Part shown: positions 1 through 11,110 of the stretch, piece after piece
Layout of the letters: each line of letters begins with the position of its first letter
How positions within the stretch are numbered: position 1 is the first letter of the stretch
Assembly: GCF_001723175.1 (NCBI RefSeq)
Contig: NC_064657.1
Location: 496,001 to 560,000, forward strand
Reading direction: 5' to 3'
Length of the DNA stretch: 64,000 bases
Source: Penicillium oxalicum
Taxonomy: Eukaryota > Ascomycota > Eurotiomycetes > Eurotiales > Aspergillaceae
The notes under the pieces: model-generated
Told to the model about the DNA's origin: nothing
The model's database searches: none
Seen by the model: the letters and a program-made list of their open reading frames with translations, nothing else
Made by a program: the position numbers and the translations under genes

Positions 1-778
1 AAGGGGGAGGATTGAGGAATTTTTGGCGAATAGGGTGGGAATTGGGGAAGAGTTTTCTTCGATCGAGGGTGGAGACGAGAAGTATTTTGGTGAATGCGTC
101 TGTTGTTGGAGGGTTGAGGGATGATGAGCGGAGACGGGCTGTTAGGGTTTGGTTTGGATTTGATGTTGTAGTTTTGGTGGGGGAATGAGGGATGTGTGAC
201 TAAATAAGTTGTTATCTGCTGGTTGGATTGGATTTTAGTTTCTTCAGCCTCGGTGTAGTTGAACGGGGATCAAGGAAGTTGACATTATATTTAATTGTTG
301 GTGAATAGAGACGGATGACATTTGATAGGAAGGTTGATTATACTAAGCATTAGGTATGGTAAATCGAGACTATCAATTCGCGGATTTGGAGTCATTGTGC
401 GCTAGTTTATCAATTGAGCTCTGGAGAAGTTCGAAGATATTGAAATAAATAAGGAAAATCTTGCCTGAAAAAGAGACAAAAAAAATCCCAGGGACAGAGC
501 GTGGGTGGATGACAAGCGCCACGACAAGATTTAGATCGGCCTACCTGTAATGGATGCTTCCTGAGATTGAAGTATTCATTCACACTATAGAATCTGAAAA
601 GGCTCAAGGTGAGACCGAATTAAAAAGGACTAAGCCTGAAGCAGTGTCTGTTCGTAGAGTGAAAGAACTTGAGATATTAGATCGCGGCCGGGTTGAACGC
701 ACCAGTTTCGCTGCATGCAAAGTAAATTCTCGCTCCTGTATAGTTGCCGAAATCCTCGTATATTTACCTAACTTGATA
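1..778. other. No confident gene; intergenic or edge sequence
   Basis: I see no supported gene here. The first 200 bases are purine-rich on the plus strand. Their complement is open in one frame for about 60 codons and could be the beginning of a minus-strand gene running off the left edge, but I found no clear start codon or family match. Bases 410-778 hold only short overlapping reading frames. Confidence 0.4.
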
Positions 779-2375
779 TTATTTCTTTTGTATGTCCTCC
801 TTCTCCCTGCTATCCACTTCATTACTATTCTCTTCCTTGCTATCCTCATTGGTCTTTCCCTCGTTTTCTTTCTCCTCGTTCTTTGTCCTCAACCTCTCGA
901 TCTACTCCACAGTATACTCATCCGGATCCCATGTCAAAGGCCGTGTATCCCTATCCTTCACCTTCAAATCCACACATTTCTCCATAAGCGCCTTCTCTCC
1001 AGGCTGCAAAAGGTCAAGTCTCTTCCTCCACACATCAGACAAATCCCCATCCTTGCCTATCCCCGGCCCAAAGAACCGCTGATCAATCTTCCTCCAATAC
1101 ACCACATCAAAGGCGAAATTGTTCCTCGCAGCATACATGATCCAAAAATCTCCACTTTCCCAACTCTCCCACATCCGACTTGATAGCCGCTGCTCTTCCA
1201 CAAGTAGCTTCTCCTGCAAAGCTTCGTCCTCACATTTCCGCATTGCTGCCAGAAAGACCCGCAGCGCTTTTTCATACTCGATGCACCAGTCATCGAGACC
1301 TTCAGGCCAATTTTCCGGCTTTCTGAGAAGAAGCCACCATGGCGGCGCGTGCGAAAATTTCAGCTGGCACGGTATATGTAAACTCCCAATTGACTACTCC
1401 AGTGACGGCTTCAGTGTCCTCAACGAGGACGTTTTCGGGTCGGAAATTGTCACACCAGATTGGAAAGGGCCCGTTATCATGGAAAACCCATTGATTTCGT
1501 TGTTTTTGGTCTTGAATCATTTTCCGAAAGAGAAACCTAGCCACGAACTTGCGCCGGAAGTCGTCTGCTAAGACCTCGGTGCTGAGATCTGGCAGGATGT
1601 TCGCCTCGTTTCTCTGGCTTTGGAGGTGTTGGAGGTGTAGTTCTGCCAGAGCTTCAAAGTATGATGACGCTTTTGTGTACGTTGTGGTTCGTATTTTTGA
1701 TCGGGGTAAGGTCCCTAGTTGCACAATTTCGTTCATAGAGTAGGATAAAGGTCGATGCAAGACATCCCATGTCTAATCGTCATTCTTAGCAAGGGATCCG
1801 ATCTTGCTCATAGAGAGCGTAGATAACGAAAGGACAACCTTGCACAACTTGCCATATAGAGCTTCAAGTTTGCCCGCGTCGAGGTCCGGATTGAGAACTG
1901 GCTGTTGTCCACCTGGACGTCCTGGCCTCTCCAGGAGATCAGTCATCGTCCTCGTGTGATGGATATAGTTCATAATGATAAAAGGTCCCAGCTCCGAAGG
2001 ACTCTCTTTTGTGCTTATCCATCGAACGACAGAAGGCACCAAGATTGGGATTTTGTCAGAGGTTTTCTCCAGCACATATCGCATGGTGGAAACTTCATTG
2101 CGAACTTTGTCCACAGGGAACATGACAGCACCTGGTAGTGGGAATCGGATCACAGCGCCATAACCGTTAGTGAATTCCATCTTGAAGCAGGTATTAACAG
2201 CACCTGTGCTCAGGTATCCGAAGACGGCCCATTTGAGGGGTTTGAACTCTTTAGAGAGAATGACTCCAATGTCATTGTAGATGTCACCATCGGCGCAGAG
2301 CAGTTCCGGCCAGTTTTCCCAGATCTGCGTGCTTATCGACCAAGCAACGTCATCGTAAGACTGAATGGTGCGCAT
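779..2375 (-). pseudogene. Decayed fungal APH-like phosphotransferase (kinase-fold) gene
   Basis: The product would resemble the large fungal family with an aminoglycoside-phosphotransferase/choline-kinase fold. These are mostly of unknown substrate and are not demonstrated drug-resistance enzymes. The ATG is at 2375. The N-terminal 200 codons carry the family's glycine-containing start (YLSTGAVNTCFKMEF) and the IRFPLPG strand. The next segment has the catalytic-loop equivalent CDNFRPENVLV followed by VNWEFTY. Three lesions are visible. An in-frame TAG at 1775-1773 falls between AKNDD and TWDVLHRPLSYSM, with family-like sequence on both sides in the same frame. A one-base frame change near 1360-1355 lies after EFTYTVPAE, and the family motif PPWWLLL and the C-terminal part (ESGDFWIMYAARNNFAFD) continue in the next frame. 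A TAG at 904-902 is followed in frame by a charged tail to 779. No intron with good splice signals would repair all three. Confidence 0.8.
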
Positions 2376-3097
2376 TTTGATGAATCGATCGACGATTTGA
2401 GAAAGCTCTGGAGTTACCTGATGGTTTCTCTTGTCAAAATAGAACAGTCTGTTGCGATCAGAAGGGCATCAGGGGTATCACATCGTGCAAGCCAATGGAA
2501 GCGTGAGGATCACATGACACGCGCATATATGCAAGAGCAAATGTGAAAATACATTCCTGCAGGTCAATGAAGTATATCGAGTATTTGGAAGCTGAGAAGG
2601 CCCAGGGCCAATGTCCGAGGTTCGTTTTGCGTCAAAGACGACTCAAATAGGTGTCTTCAAAACCACAGAATACGAGCGTGTGGGCCCATTATTGCCGTTG
2701 AGCGTTGTATCATTGAAATTCACAAAAAAAGGGCGTAAGCAGTGTTGACTGTTGTGGACGAGAAACATCATGAAAGCTTCATATCAATTTTCAAAATTCA
2801 CTCTGGAAGATCAACACTCCGAGTCCGATTCTCCTAATGATGAATGCCAAGAGCGTCTCGAACTCGATAAAATCGAATGCTCTGGTGACCCCGGTACCTG
2901 CGGCCAGAAGGACCTTGATGTAAATGTCTCTCTAGTCTCTAATTCCTCATTTGATGCATACATGTTGAGAATTCTCTCGCTTTCAGTCACGGGTATTAGG
3001 TAAATGTTCAATTCAGTCCCCCGTAGCAGCGCCGCCTTGATACAACATATGTACACAAAAAAAGAAAATAAGATACAGATAAATAACAAAAGAATGC
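2376..3097. other. Intergenic spacer
   Basis: About 720 bases lie between the start of the broken kinase gene and the 3' end of the MFS transporter gene. I see only short frames and no RNA gene. Confidence 0.5.
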
Positions 3098-5097
3098 TCA
3101 CTCCTTATCTACAGCATATTTCCCAGTGATACGACGGATTTGTCGTCCCCAGACAAAGATGGGAATGCCGAGCAGGCCAAAAACTCCGGTCAGAGCCCCG
3201 AAAGTGCCAAATGCGCCATCGTAGCCCTTTTGATCAATAAAAGGCTGAATACCGTAGCTGACCCCAAAGGAGATAATACCCCGGAATGCGCAGATGATGA
3301 TCAACAGGGAACTAGCACGCTGAGGATAACTGTCCAGCAGATATGTGATGGCCACGATGTTGGCGCCGACAAAGGCAAAGTAGTAGGCGGCCACGGCCCA
3401 GACGTACACAAACCAATGGTACTGCGATGGGTGGGTCGCTCCCATTCCATAAAGCACGGCGGTGAAAGTGCCGACGATGATGGGAAAGATAAGAGGTAGG
3501 AGACGAGTCTCGGGCTCGTGGATACCGTTTCGTCGATTGGCGAACCATTTGATGAGCTTGTCAGAGCCGAACCCGAAGACAGGGAGAGCGACGAGTGAGG
3601 TGACGATCTGTCCACAGTTGACATAGCTAGCAGACTTCTGAGGCCAGTTGTACAGGGAGGTGACGATGTTGCCGTATGTGGTGCCGATAGCGATGTTCAC
3701 ACCCAGGGTGAGGCCGTTCAAGGCCATGGCCCAGAGGACATTGGGGAAAAGCAGCAATTGGAAGGATTGCTGAAGAATAGGTTAGTCTCTTGTGACTCTC
3801 AACAAGGCGGAGGGGAGAGATGATATGAGGAGCGACTCACGATGAATGTATCCAAGCCCTTGCGCCATTCGGGTCGACCAATCCACAGGCGCAAGTCAGA
3901 GCGCCAGGTACGTGCCTGGTAAGTCACAAAGTCAAGAGGAGGTCGCTCAGTTGCTACTGTAAGCTCCCTCTTGCCGCCTTGATCATCAAACGTCTTGTCC
4001 AGGTCTTCACTGGATTCTGTTTCTTGGAAGGATGATTTGGGACGATCGTACTTTGTCTCGACGACAAATACGAGACTGATTATCAACGAAACACCTGAGA
4101 TACAAGCCCCAAGGCCATACCACCACTGAGGTGTAATAGCATTTGCGATAGGGCTGGCAAAAAGGGTAAAGACGGCAGTGGCAATAGTTTGGATGCTTTG
4201 CTGTAGCATGAGGAATGTGCCGCGCTCGTGAAGGAAGAAGATTTCCTATTGGGATGCCGAAAGAGGGTTAGTGTCTGGGTAGTGCAGGGGAAATGGGAGG
4301 TCATCATCAGTCAATTCATTCTGTCCTCTGAACTCACCTGAGTAATCATAGGAACAAGTGCCTCACTTTGACCGGCAGCAAGGCCAATGAGCATGCGGTA
4401 TCCCAAATGGGCTTCGAAGTTGTCGGCAAAAGCACACAAGATGGCTCCAACGACCATGATCGTCGTCGCCACCAGCAGTACTACTCGCCGACCGACCGCA
4501 ATGGCCAAAGGCATTCCAATGAGGTTACCAATGCCCCTAAGTCATGTTAGTCATTTCCAATCACGAAAATCCCAAGGGAAAATGGAAGGGCAAAATAAAT
4601 AAAAACATACATGGTCAAAGTCGGATAAGTCATGAGAGACGTAATGTCCGCATAGGTTTTCCCAGCAGCGGCATATTGAGGAATGTAGAAGCCCAAGAGG
4701 CCACCGAAACCGGAGACGAGCGATAGACCGATAGTCGAGACTACACAGGTCAGTCTTGTTGTTCTTCTTCTTTTTGCTCTCGCCTAATTTCACCCACTTG
4801 CTTGGATGGAGAAACACATACACAGAGAAATTGAAATCAAGATCATGGCTTTCTGCCACCTGCTTAGATTCAAAGGATCTTCACGGAAAGTCAGTAACTT
4901 CAAACCCATCAAAATCTTGATTATTCCATCCACCCACCTCGAGGGTCACCAGTCGGAGTAGGAATGTAGACAATCTTCCCCACGGTGAGCTGCACTGTTC
5001 CGGTGACATTCACTCTGGACTTGGAGACATGGATCTCCTCGCCCAGTTCTTCTGCACCAATGTTCTCGACATGGCTAGCAGGTGAATCCTTGTCCAT
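3098..5097 (-). CDS. MFS transporter with 12 membrane segments
   Basis: This is a major facilitator superfamily permease, presumably in the plasma membrane; the substrate is unknown. I place six exons at about 5097-4939, 4878-4822, 4740-4611, 4536-4338, 4245-3841 and 3769-3098, all with GT-AG borders, giving about 540 residues. The hydrophilic N-terminus ends in KIVYIPTPTGDPR and runs into DPLNLSRWQKAM, the usual lead into helix 1 in fungal MFS proteins. A block of six hydrophobic segments follows, then a charged cytosolic loop of about 80 residues (KYDRPKSSFQETESSEDLD), then six more segments. The start is the first ATG of the conserved N-terminus; by my reading exon 1 could be off by one base at 4980. 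The gene points away from the dioxygenase gene, and its upstream region carries CCGAACCG at 5569. It is probably the transporter of the neighbouring enzyme module. Confidence 0.85.
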
Positions 5098-6108
5098 GAT
5101 CTGTGCTGGGTCGATGGAGACGGATTAAAGGATGGAAGAGAGGCAGTTGCTCGACAGTTGCCGATGCTGGGGTTTGAAATCAGCGTGGGGAAGCAACTAT
5201 TTATAAAGAAATATGAGCCATCTGAGGGTAGATCATTGCAATCAAGATCATTCGTTGCCCCGATTCCTCAGAGATACTGCACTAGGGATCTTCGTGGTGG
5301 ACGGACGGGAGGGGAATAGAATCAGGGTTAGCTCAGAGGCGCTCTCGCCAGACTGCTCCCTTTCTCGAGTCACGGTCTCACCCTCCGCTCAAGCCCAGAC
5401 GCCCGCCCACAAGGAAAGTGAATCCCCCGCATTTGAAGACTTCGGAATGTGTGGGGATTGATGAGAATGCAGCAGGTGGAGTCTGTGGATGCGTTGACTG
5501 CGTTGAGAACCGGGGTAAGAAAGTGGGCTCTGGTCCGGCATTTGGTCTACGAGGCTGGCGAGGGTGAACCGAACCGAGGGGACTTTAGACTTTCCATACA
5601 CCCCTCTCCCATCTTCGGTTCGCCCACATGGCGCTTAGGTCGCTTGGCTCGAGGTCGCCACAGTGCCTGTCCTCTCGGGGAATGGAGAACTGGGTTCACA
5701 ACCAAGAAATATGTCTCTATCTCGAAAAGCTCCCAAGGACAGGATTGTGAAGACCATCGGTAGGTCGACGGTAGCGGTCCAAGTCCGGATCAAGTAGTGT
5801 TCAAGATGTTATTGTAAGAAAAGCAGGCATTACCTGCTCGCTTGGAGAATTCTAAGCAATCGGCCTGATTCTACTGCTTGGTGAACGGCATCTCCATAGT
5901 CTATCTTGATGGCAAGTATGAGAGAGAAATGCGGTATGGTGAGAAGTGGTTTGGAATCCCCACGATGGTATATTGAATCATCTCATTTAAATACATAAAA
6001 AGTTGTTGACGGGAAAATCCCCCGTGAAAAAAAAAGAATAAAGAGTCTGACACGCAGGGAAAACAATGAAACGCAATAGAGCCATGTCTCATCAATTTTC
6101 AATCAAGC
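5098..6108. other. Intergenic region with regulator-like sites
   Basis: This kilobase separates the MFS gene start from the dioxygenase gene stop, so it should contain the MFS promoter and the dioxygenase terminator. The only structure I can point to is the pair of CGG-type sites at 5569 and 5614. Confidence 0.5.
5569..5576 (-). promoter_or_regulatory. CCGAACCG site upstream of the MFS gene
   Basis: CCGAACCG is the reverse complement of CGGTTCGG, which also occurs in the promoters of the neighbouring enzyme and regulator genes. It lies about 470 bases upstream of the MFS ATG. A weaker relative, TCGGTTCG, lies at 5615. CGG triplets two bases apart are compatible with a Zn2Cys6 protein, but binding is inferred. 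Confidence 0.4.
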
Positions 6109-7292
6109 TTAATAGGGCTTGACACCAGCAAGTTGAAGGACTTTATCAGTGAGCTCGGGCTTCTCAAAAGGCTCATTCCTGTACTTGGGGCAGATCTTTC
6201 CATCCCGCATAGGCTTGTCCTCGGCCACACGGATATTACTGAGTATGTGTAAGTAATTGCATATTTTTGGCATGAGGGGCGCACCCAGGGTGGAAAACAG
6301 ATCGACTTACCAGTGAGGCCAGTGCGTGGTACCCAGCCAGTTCTCAAAGCAGTACTTCTTAGCCTCCAGGGCCTCGTCATCAGCGAATTTCCGAGGAGTC
6401 ATGCAGATGTACTGGACATGGCGAATCTGGTCACCCTCGGGCAAGCAAGCATAATGCATGGTGCGGGAATCCCAGAGAACAAAGTCGCCAGGGTCCATGT
6501 TCACCTTGATCATCTCGCAGCCACGGTCCTCGAACCACTTCTTGTCCTTTTCGCTGAAGAGGAACAGATCCATCATTTCCAGCTCGGGAGGAGGGGCATC
6601 CTCGTGGTCGGCGGACTCGCGCTTCTGCTCGAAGAACTCGTTGAAGAGGTTGGCGGAGCCCTTCATGAGCATCAGACCGCCGTCCTTGGGACCGTTGGGC
6701 GCGTAGTTCAGGAGACCCTGGACTGCTTGCATACTAGAACATTACAAAAAGTGGTGAGTCATACACAACTCCAAAGTCACAACGAAAGGAGATGAGTGGG
6801 GGTTTTCACTTACCCCTTGCGCTTGGGGTTCTGATCGCAGTGTGGCCAAGGGCTCCAGGTCAGGTCCTTGCGGTTGGGCATGGAGATGTTCATTCCATCA
6901 AAGGAACTGATCAGCTCCTTGGTGCCCCAGAGCTTCTCGAAGATTTCAACCACCTTGGGCTCGGTGCGGGCTTCCCAGGCCATCTTCTCGTGGTTGGAGC
7001 CATAGCCAAAGTACATGCCACCTTTGAAGCTGACGGGCAAATGCTCGGCGGTCCAGGTGTTGGGGTCCTTCTCATCAAATCCAAGTTCGAACTTCTTCAA
7101 CCACTCAATTTGCTTGTCGCAGTAGTACTGAGCGCGCTCAGGCGAGATGACACCCTTGATCAACACGCAACCGTTCTTGTGGAACTCATCCCGCCAGTCG
7201 CCATAGATGGTATCTTTGTCGAAAGTCACAAGGTCCTTGGTCTCAAAGCGAGTCGCAAAGTTGCGCTGCTTGGTCTCGGTGACGGTGGACAT
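6109..7292 (-). CDS. Phytanoyl-CoA dioxygenase (PhyH)-like Fe(II)/2-oxoglutarate oxygenase
   Basis: The protein belongs to the PhyH family of non-haem iron oxygenases, which hydroxylate a substrate while decarboxylating 2-oxoglutarate. There are three exons (7292-6814, 6733-6311, 6238-6109) and 343 residues. The iron ligands are visible as the HxD motif in SPWPHCDQNP and the distal histidine in DSRTMHYACLP. The arginine in GDQIRHVQYICMTPR is the likely 2-oxoglutarate contact. No signal peptide is evident, so it is probably cytosolic. The start ATG (MSTVTETKQ) is the only one ahead of the conserved N-terminal helix. It diverges from the CocE-like hydrolase gene across a 780-base shared promoter, and the MFS gene lies downstream on the same strand. 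The family includes fungal catabolic and secondary-metabolite enzymes, so the substrate is open. Confidence 0.85.
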
Positions 7293-7466
7293 GATGGATG
7301 ATCTTTTGGAAAGGGGATCAATGGAGAGGAAAGAACAGAACAGAGATTTAATGTGATGTCTGGTCTTGGAAGGTGAAGAGTGAGAGACAACAGATTCTCG
7401 CCGTGATTTTATCTATCTATGAAATGCTGGAAGCGAAAGCACAACAACCCGGCGCGGGGGAGGCAA

Positions 7467-7508
7467 GCTCGGTTCGGCTGGATGCCTCCCACTGCTGCTC
7501 GGTTCGGC
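7467..7508. promoter_or_regulatory. Tandem 12-bp direct repeat in the bidirectional promoter
   Basis: GCTCGGTTCGGC occurs at 7467-7478 and again at 7497-7508, a start-to-start spacing of 30 bases, or about three helical turns. Each copy contains CGGTTCGG. The pair lies about 180-210 bases upstream of the dioxygenase ATG and about 570-600 bases upstream of the hydrolase ATG, so it could serve both divergent genes. The repeat is directly visible; its use as an operator for the linked Zn2Cys6 protein is inferred. Confidence 0.5.
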
Positions 7509-8072
7509 ATGCTGACCCCAGGTCTGGGGAGAGCTCCCCCACGTCTCCCGTCCACTCGCAACTGGTGGCGATGTTCGACCCTGGCAGATGCCAGACGCAC
7601 TGGCACTAAGATGCAAGCCCCACCCGAGATGCATGATGTTGTTTTGGGGCTGGCGTACAGCCACGATTCGCCGGGGACATGGTTGTTGGCTACTTCGGAC
7701 GGTCTACACTTGCCCGCTGTCCAAGTGCGAGCCGAGCTCGGCACAATCCCCACCCGTCCCCCACGGGGAAGCAACACCCCTCCACAGCAGATAGAAAAAA
7801 AAAAGATGAACACTCGCCTATTGGGAGTATCCTCGGGAATATGCTGTGCCTTTGGTGCCTGCGGAGCTTGTGTGGATGGCCTCGGCTCGCTTGTGTCCGT
7901 GACCCGTACCGAGATCGCAACAGAGAGCAGAGCCCCCTCGGATGCGATCAGCTCCAAATTGTCAAGGCACTTAACTTGATTGAATTCCTTCCAACGCTGT
8001 CGGATTCTGCTTTGTTTCAACAGCAATTTCCATTTTTTTGTCTTTCTTTCGAGTTCAGAGACTTTGCCCGAC

Positions 8073-9908
8073 ATGCCCATTCCATACCAAGTCGCTTACA
8101 AGCCATTGAGCAAGCCCGAAGTAGGCGTCAATGGCTATGTCGAGCCTACGCCCGGCAAGTCAGAGGTTCTAGCAAAGGGGTCGGCACCTTTCAATGCGCG
8201 AACGCTCGACTCGGACGTTCGCATCGATCATGACGTGGAGATTGTTGTTCGCGACGGCTGTCGTTTATACGCCGACATCTACCGACCTACAGATGACGAA
8301 AATATCCCCGTCATCATCTCCTGGTCACCTTATGGGAAAAAGTACTCCGCCCTGGAGATGATTTTCAATGTCTGCACCTGGGCTTGCTGCATGAAGCGCG
8401 ATGAGGTGAGCGGACTCGAGAAGTTCGAAGGGTTGGATCCAGCTTGGTGGGTGGCACGCGGGTACGCCATTGCCAGCGTCGATGTGCGCGGTGCTGGCAA
8501 CAGCGATGGTGATACACCTTGTATGGGTCAGCAAGAAGCCGAAGATGCCCACGACGTGATTGAAGCTCTCGCAAAGATGTCTTGGTGCAATGGAAATGTC
8601 GGCATGGCTGGCAACTCCTATCTCGCTATCATGCAGTGGCACGCCGCTGCTCAAAATCCACCCTCGCTCAAGGCCATTGCGCCCTGGGAGGGATCTGGTG
8701 ACATCTTCCGTGAGCAATTCTGTCGTGGTGGCTGGTTCAACATGAGTAATTACGACCTGATCACAACTCTTGTGATCAAGGGCCAGCACGGCGTGGAGGA
8801 CTTTTCAGAGATGTACCGCCGCAAGCAACAAGCCAATGTATACTGGGACGACAAGCGCGTGGACATGAAAAAGATCAACATCCCCTGCTTCATCACGGGA
8901 TCCGACTTTAGTCAAATTCATACCATGGGCGCTGTTCGAGGCTGGATGGAGGCCAACACCGACAAGAAATGGATCAAGTGGAGTGGCTACCAGGAGTGGT
9001 TCGAGCTGTACTCGGAGCCGGAAAGTTACCATGAGCTGAAGGTGAGATTTTGCAACGACTCCCTGCAAACCGAGGATTTATGTTCCATACTGACCTGTCC
9101 GCAGAAATTCTTCGACAAGTACCTCAAGGGAATCGATAACGACTGGGAGAAGACACCCAAGGTTCGCTGGGCTACTCTTCCCTTTGGCGACCGGGACGTC
9201 ACCAGCGACATCGTGCTTCCCGACTTCCCTGTCCCCAACACTGACTACCGCACTTTCTATCTCGCACCCAACGGTACCCTCTCGTCCGAGTTGCCCCGTG
9301 AAACAAACACATCTGTCCACAACTCAGAAGACCGATGGTCCATCTCCAAGTTCAAGTACACTTTCTCCCAAAAGTCCCGGTTGATCGGTTTGCCCAAGGC
9401 AGAGCTGTACATGAGCTGCAATGCTCTGGATGACATGGTTGTCTTCGTCCAGCTCCGAAAGCTAGACAAGAACGGCAAAGAGCTCTCTCAGCTCCAGTTC
9501 CCTTTCAGCCGCGCCCCTGTCGACTCCATTGACGAGATCGCCGAGAAAGACCGCAGCAGTCTCACCCTGCACAATGGATCAATCGGTATCCTGCGTGCCT
9601 CTCAGCGAAAGATTGACCCCTCCCGGTCCATTCATCCCCAGTTCCCCTTCCATCCTCACGACGAAGTGCAAAAGGTGCCCAAGGGGGAGATTATCAAATT
9701 GGAGATTGGCATCTGGGCAATGGGCGTGGACTATGAGGAGGGAGAAAGTATTCAAGTGGATGTTCTGGGTCAGTGGCCTGGTTTCACAGAGGTGGCTGCT
9801 TTTAGCAAGCCTCGACCGGATCATGAGAAGAACAAGGGCGAGCATGTGATTCACTTTGGCGGTGAATATCCCAGCCGGGTGATCTTGCCGTTTGTGCCAA
9901 TGGAGTAG
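8073..9908 (+). CDS. CocE/NonD-type (X-Pro dipeptidyl-peptidase S15-like) alpha/beta hydrolase
   Basis: This is a serine hydrolase of the CocE/S15 family, whose members cleave esters, amides or acyl-proline bonds. The 590-residue product has an alpha/beta-hydrolase domain from about residue 50. The early motif is DGCRLYADIYRP, and a DVRGAGNSDG segment follows the strand before the oxyanion region. The nucleophile is Ser182 in GNVGMAGNSYLAIMQW, close to the GVSYLGVTQW pattern of cocaine esterase but with Ala after Leu. The C-terminal jelly-roll (PepX_C-like) starts near SRLIGLPKAELYMSC. The start is the ATG at 8073 (MPIPYQVAYKP). One 63-base intron at 9042-9104 (GTGAG to GCAG with CTGAC) has no stop and is a multiple of three. 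No signal peptide is seen, so the enzyme is probably intracellular. Confidence 0.85.
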   Translation: MPIPYQVAYKPLSKPEVGVNGYVEPTPGKSEVLAKGSAPFNARTLDSDVRIDHDVEIVVRDGCRLYADIYRPTDDENIPVIISWSPYGKKYSALEMIFNVCTWACCMKRDEVSGLEKFEGLDPAWWVARGYAIASVDVRGAGNSDGDTPCMGQQEAEDAHDVIEALAKMSWCNGNVGMAGNSYLAIMQWHAAAQNPPSLKAIAPWEGSGDIFREQFCRGGWFNMSNYDLITTLVIKGQHGVEDFSEMYRRKQQANVYWDDKRVDMKKINIPCFITGSDFSQIHTMGAVRGWMEANTDKKWIKWSGYQEWFELYSEPESYHELKVRFCNDSLQTEDLCSILTCPQKFFDKYLKGIDNDWEKTPKVRWATLPFGDRDVTSDIVLPDFPVPNTDYRTFYLAPNGTLSSELPRETNTSVHNSEDRWSISKFKYTFSQKSRLIGLPKAELYMSCNALDDMVVFVQLRKLDKNGKELSQLQFPFSRAPVDSIDEIAEKDRSSLTLHNGSIGILRASQRKIDPSRSIHPQFPFHPHDEVQKVPKGEIIKLEIGIWAMGVDYEEGESIQVDVLGQWPGFTEVAAFSKPRPDHEKNKGEHVIHFGGEYPSRVILPFVPME

Positions 9909-11110
9909 AGAAGATAATCGACATGGGATGAATCACGAGTTGATGGATTTTTTCTTAGAGAGCTGTATTTACTTGGACTTTTTGGTGTTGGGGTGTTTGA
10001 ATAGCTGATGGACTTGGGATGACGTGATTGGAAGATATGCTGCTCAATCACATGACCTCTGCATAAGAAGTTAATTGTTCTACGATAACCTTCTACCATT
10101 CTTCAAAAATCTTTAAAATCATACTGTCCCACCTCTTCGCACGTAAATTGGCTCGAAGCCCGTCGCCAACCTCGGCCATCCATTAGACCCCAAGTGAGCC
10201 GTCGAATCTCCCTCGGGTTCGATGAGCTTTCCACGTGTCCCTGAAACAGAATAAGTATTACATACAGTAGAGTCTCTCAATCGTTGATCGCCATATAAAT
10301 TTCTAGAATTTTGATCGCGGAGCCTTAGCCGGAAACTAGTCAGGCTATCGTTCTCATGTCCATTTCCCCTTCATCCTTCATAGCTCCCAGGTAGTAGTAG
10401 GTAGGTAGGGTAGGTCTTTGACCACGCGTCCCCAGCCAAGCCATTCAGTTTGCCCCACTTCTCAACATTATTGGTGTCTGTAAGAACAACCAATCCGAGA
10501 GAAAGAATATTCAATCAGTCATCATGTGGCTATTTCGTGTTCGGAGTCTCTCCGGCCCTGGCTTATTAGAGGCCATGGTTTACCCATCCCGTTAGGGTTC
10601 CGGTGACGGGCAAGCCTCTTCATTCCGAAGTGGGCCCGATAAGGTTCGGTTCGGCAGAGAGATGCTGTGGTGCGGAGAAGCCTCAAAGGGCGACATACGC
10701 ACCCGACAAAATGGGAATGTATCGCTGTAAATGAAATTACAGCTTGTGCTTCCAACCGAGGCATGGAAAGCCACTTGTCCTCAAGTCAACTTTCAGATGC
10801 AAACAACATGCAAGCGATTATGTTGACACATCAAGTTGTTCGTTCGCCTTTTCTCCCGATCCATATCGTCTTGAACCATTATTGACTTGCCTGGCATTCT
10901 ACAGCACATACAGATTTATGACCCGGCTATTGCTATTCATTCGTGAAGTATGTATGTAACGTAACGGCAGATGGTACAACCGTAATCCCGACCACATCGG
11001 GACGGGCGACCTTGCTCCCACATCAGCCGAAAGTGGGGGGGGCGGATGATTGAACAGCTTATTCCTGCCGACATGATCTCTCCGAAGTTCATCCAGCTCG
11101 GTTCGTATGC
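9909..11110. other. Intergenic region, promoter of the Zn2Cys6 gene
   Basis: About 1.2 kb lie between the hydrolase stop and the regulator start. I see no gene. Short GTAG-type repeats lie near 10390-10412. GGTTCGGTTCGGC lies at 10643-10655, annotated separately. Confidence 0.5.
10643..10655 (+). promoter_or_regulatory. CGGTTCGG site upstream of the Zn2Cys6 regulator
   Basis: GGTTCGGTTCGGC contains CGGTTCGG at 10647-10654, about 460 bases upstream of the regulator ATG. A seven-base match (CGGTTCG) lies at 11099-11105, just before that ATG. If the protein binds these sites, it would autoregulate. The sequence identity is visible; the function is inferred. Confidence 0.4.

Noticed and set aside
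4935..4985. Possible one-base deletion in exon 1 of the MFS gene
   Set aside because: My base-by-base reading put the conserved KIVYIPTPTGDPR out of frame with the ATG. But the 62-codon open frame that such a deletion would create is not in the supplied ORF set, so I treat it as a misread homopolymer.
6313..7301. Long plus-strand frames opposite the dioxygenase gene (160 and 169 codons)
   Set aside because: They are antisense shadows. The minus strand carries the iron-binding motifs and consistent splice sites.
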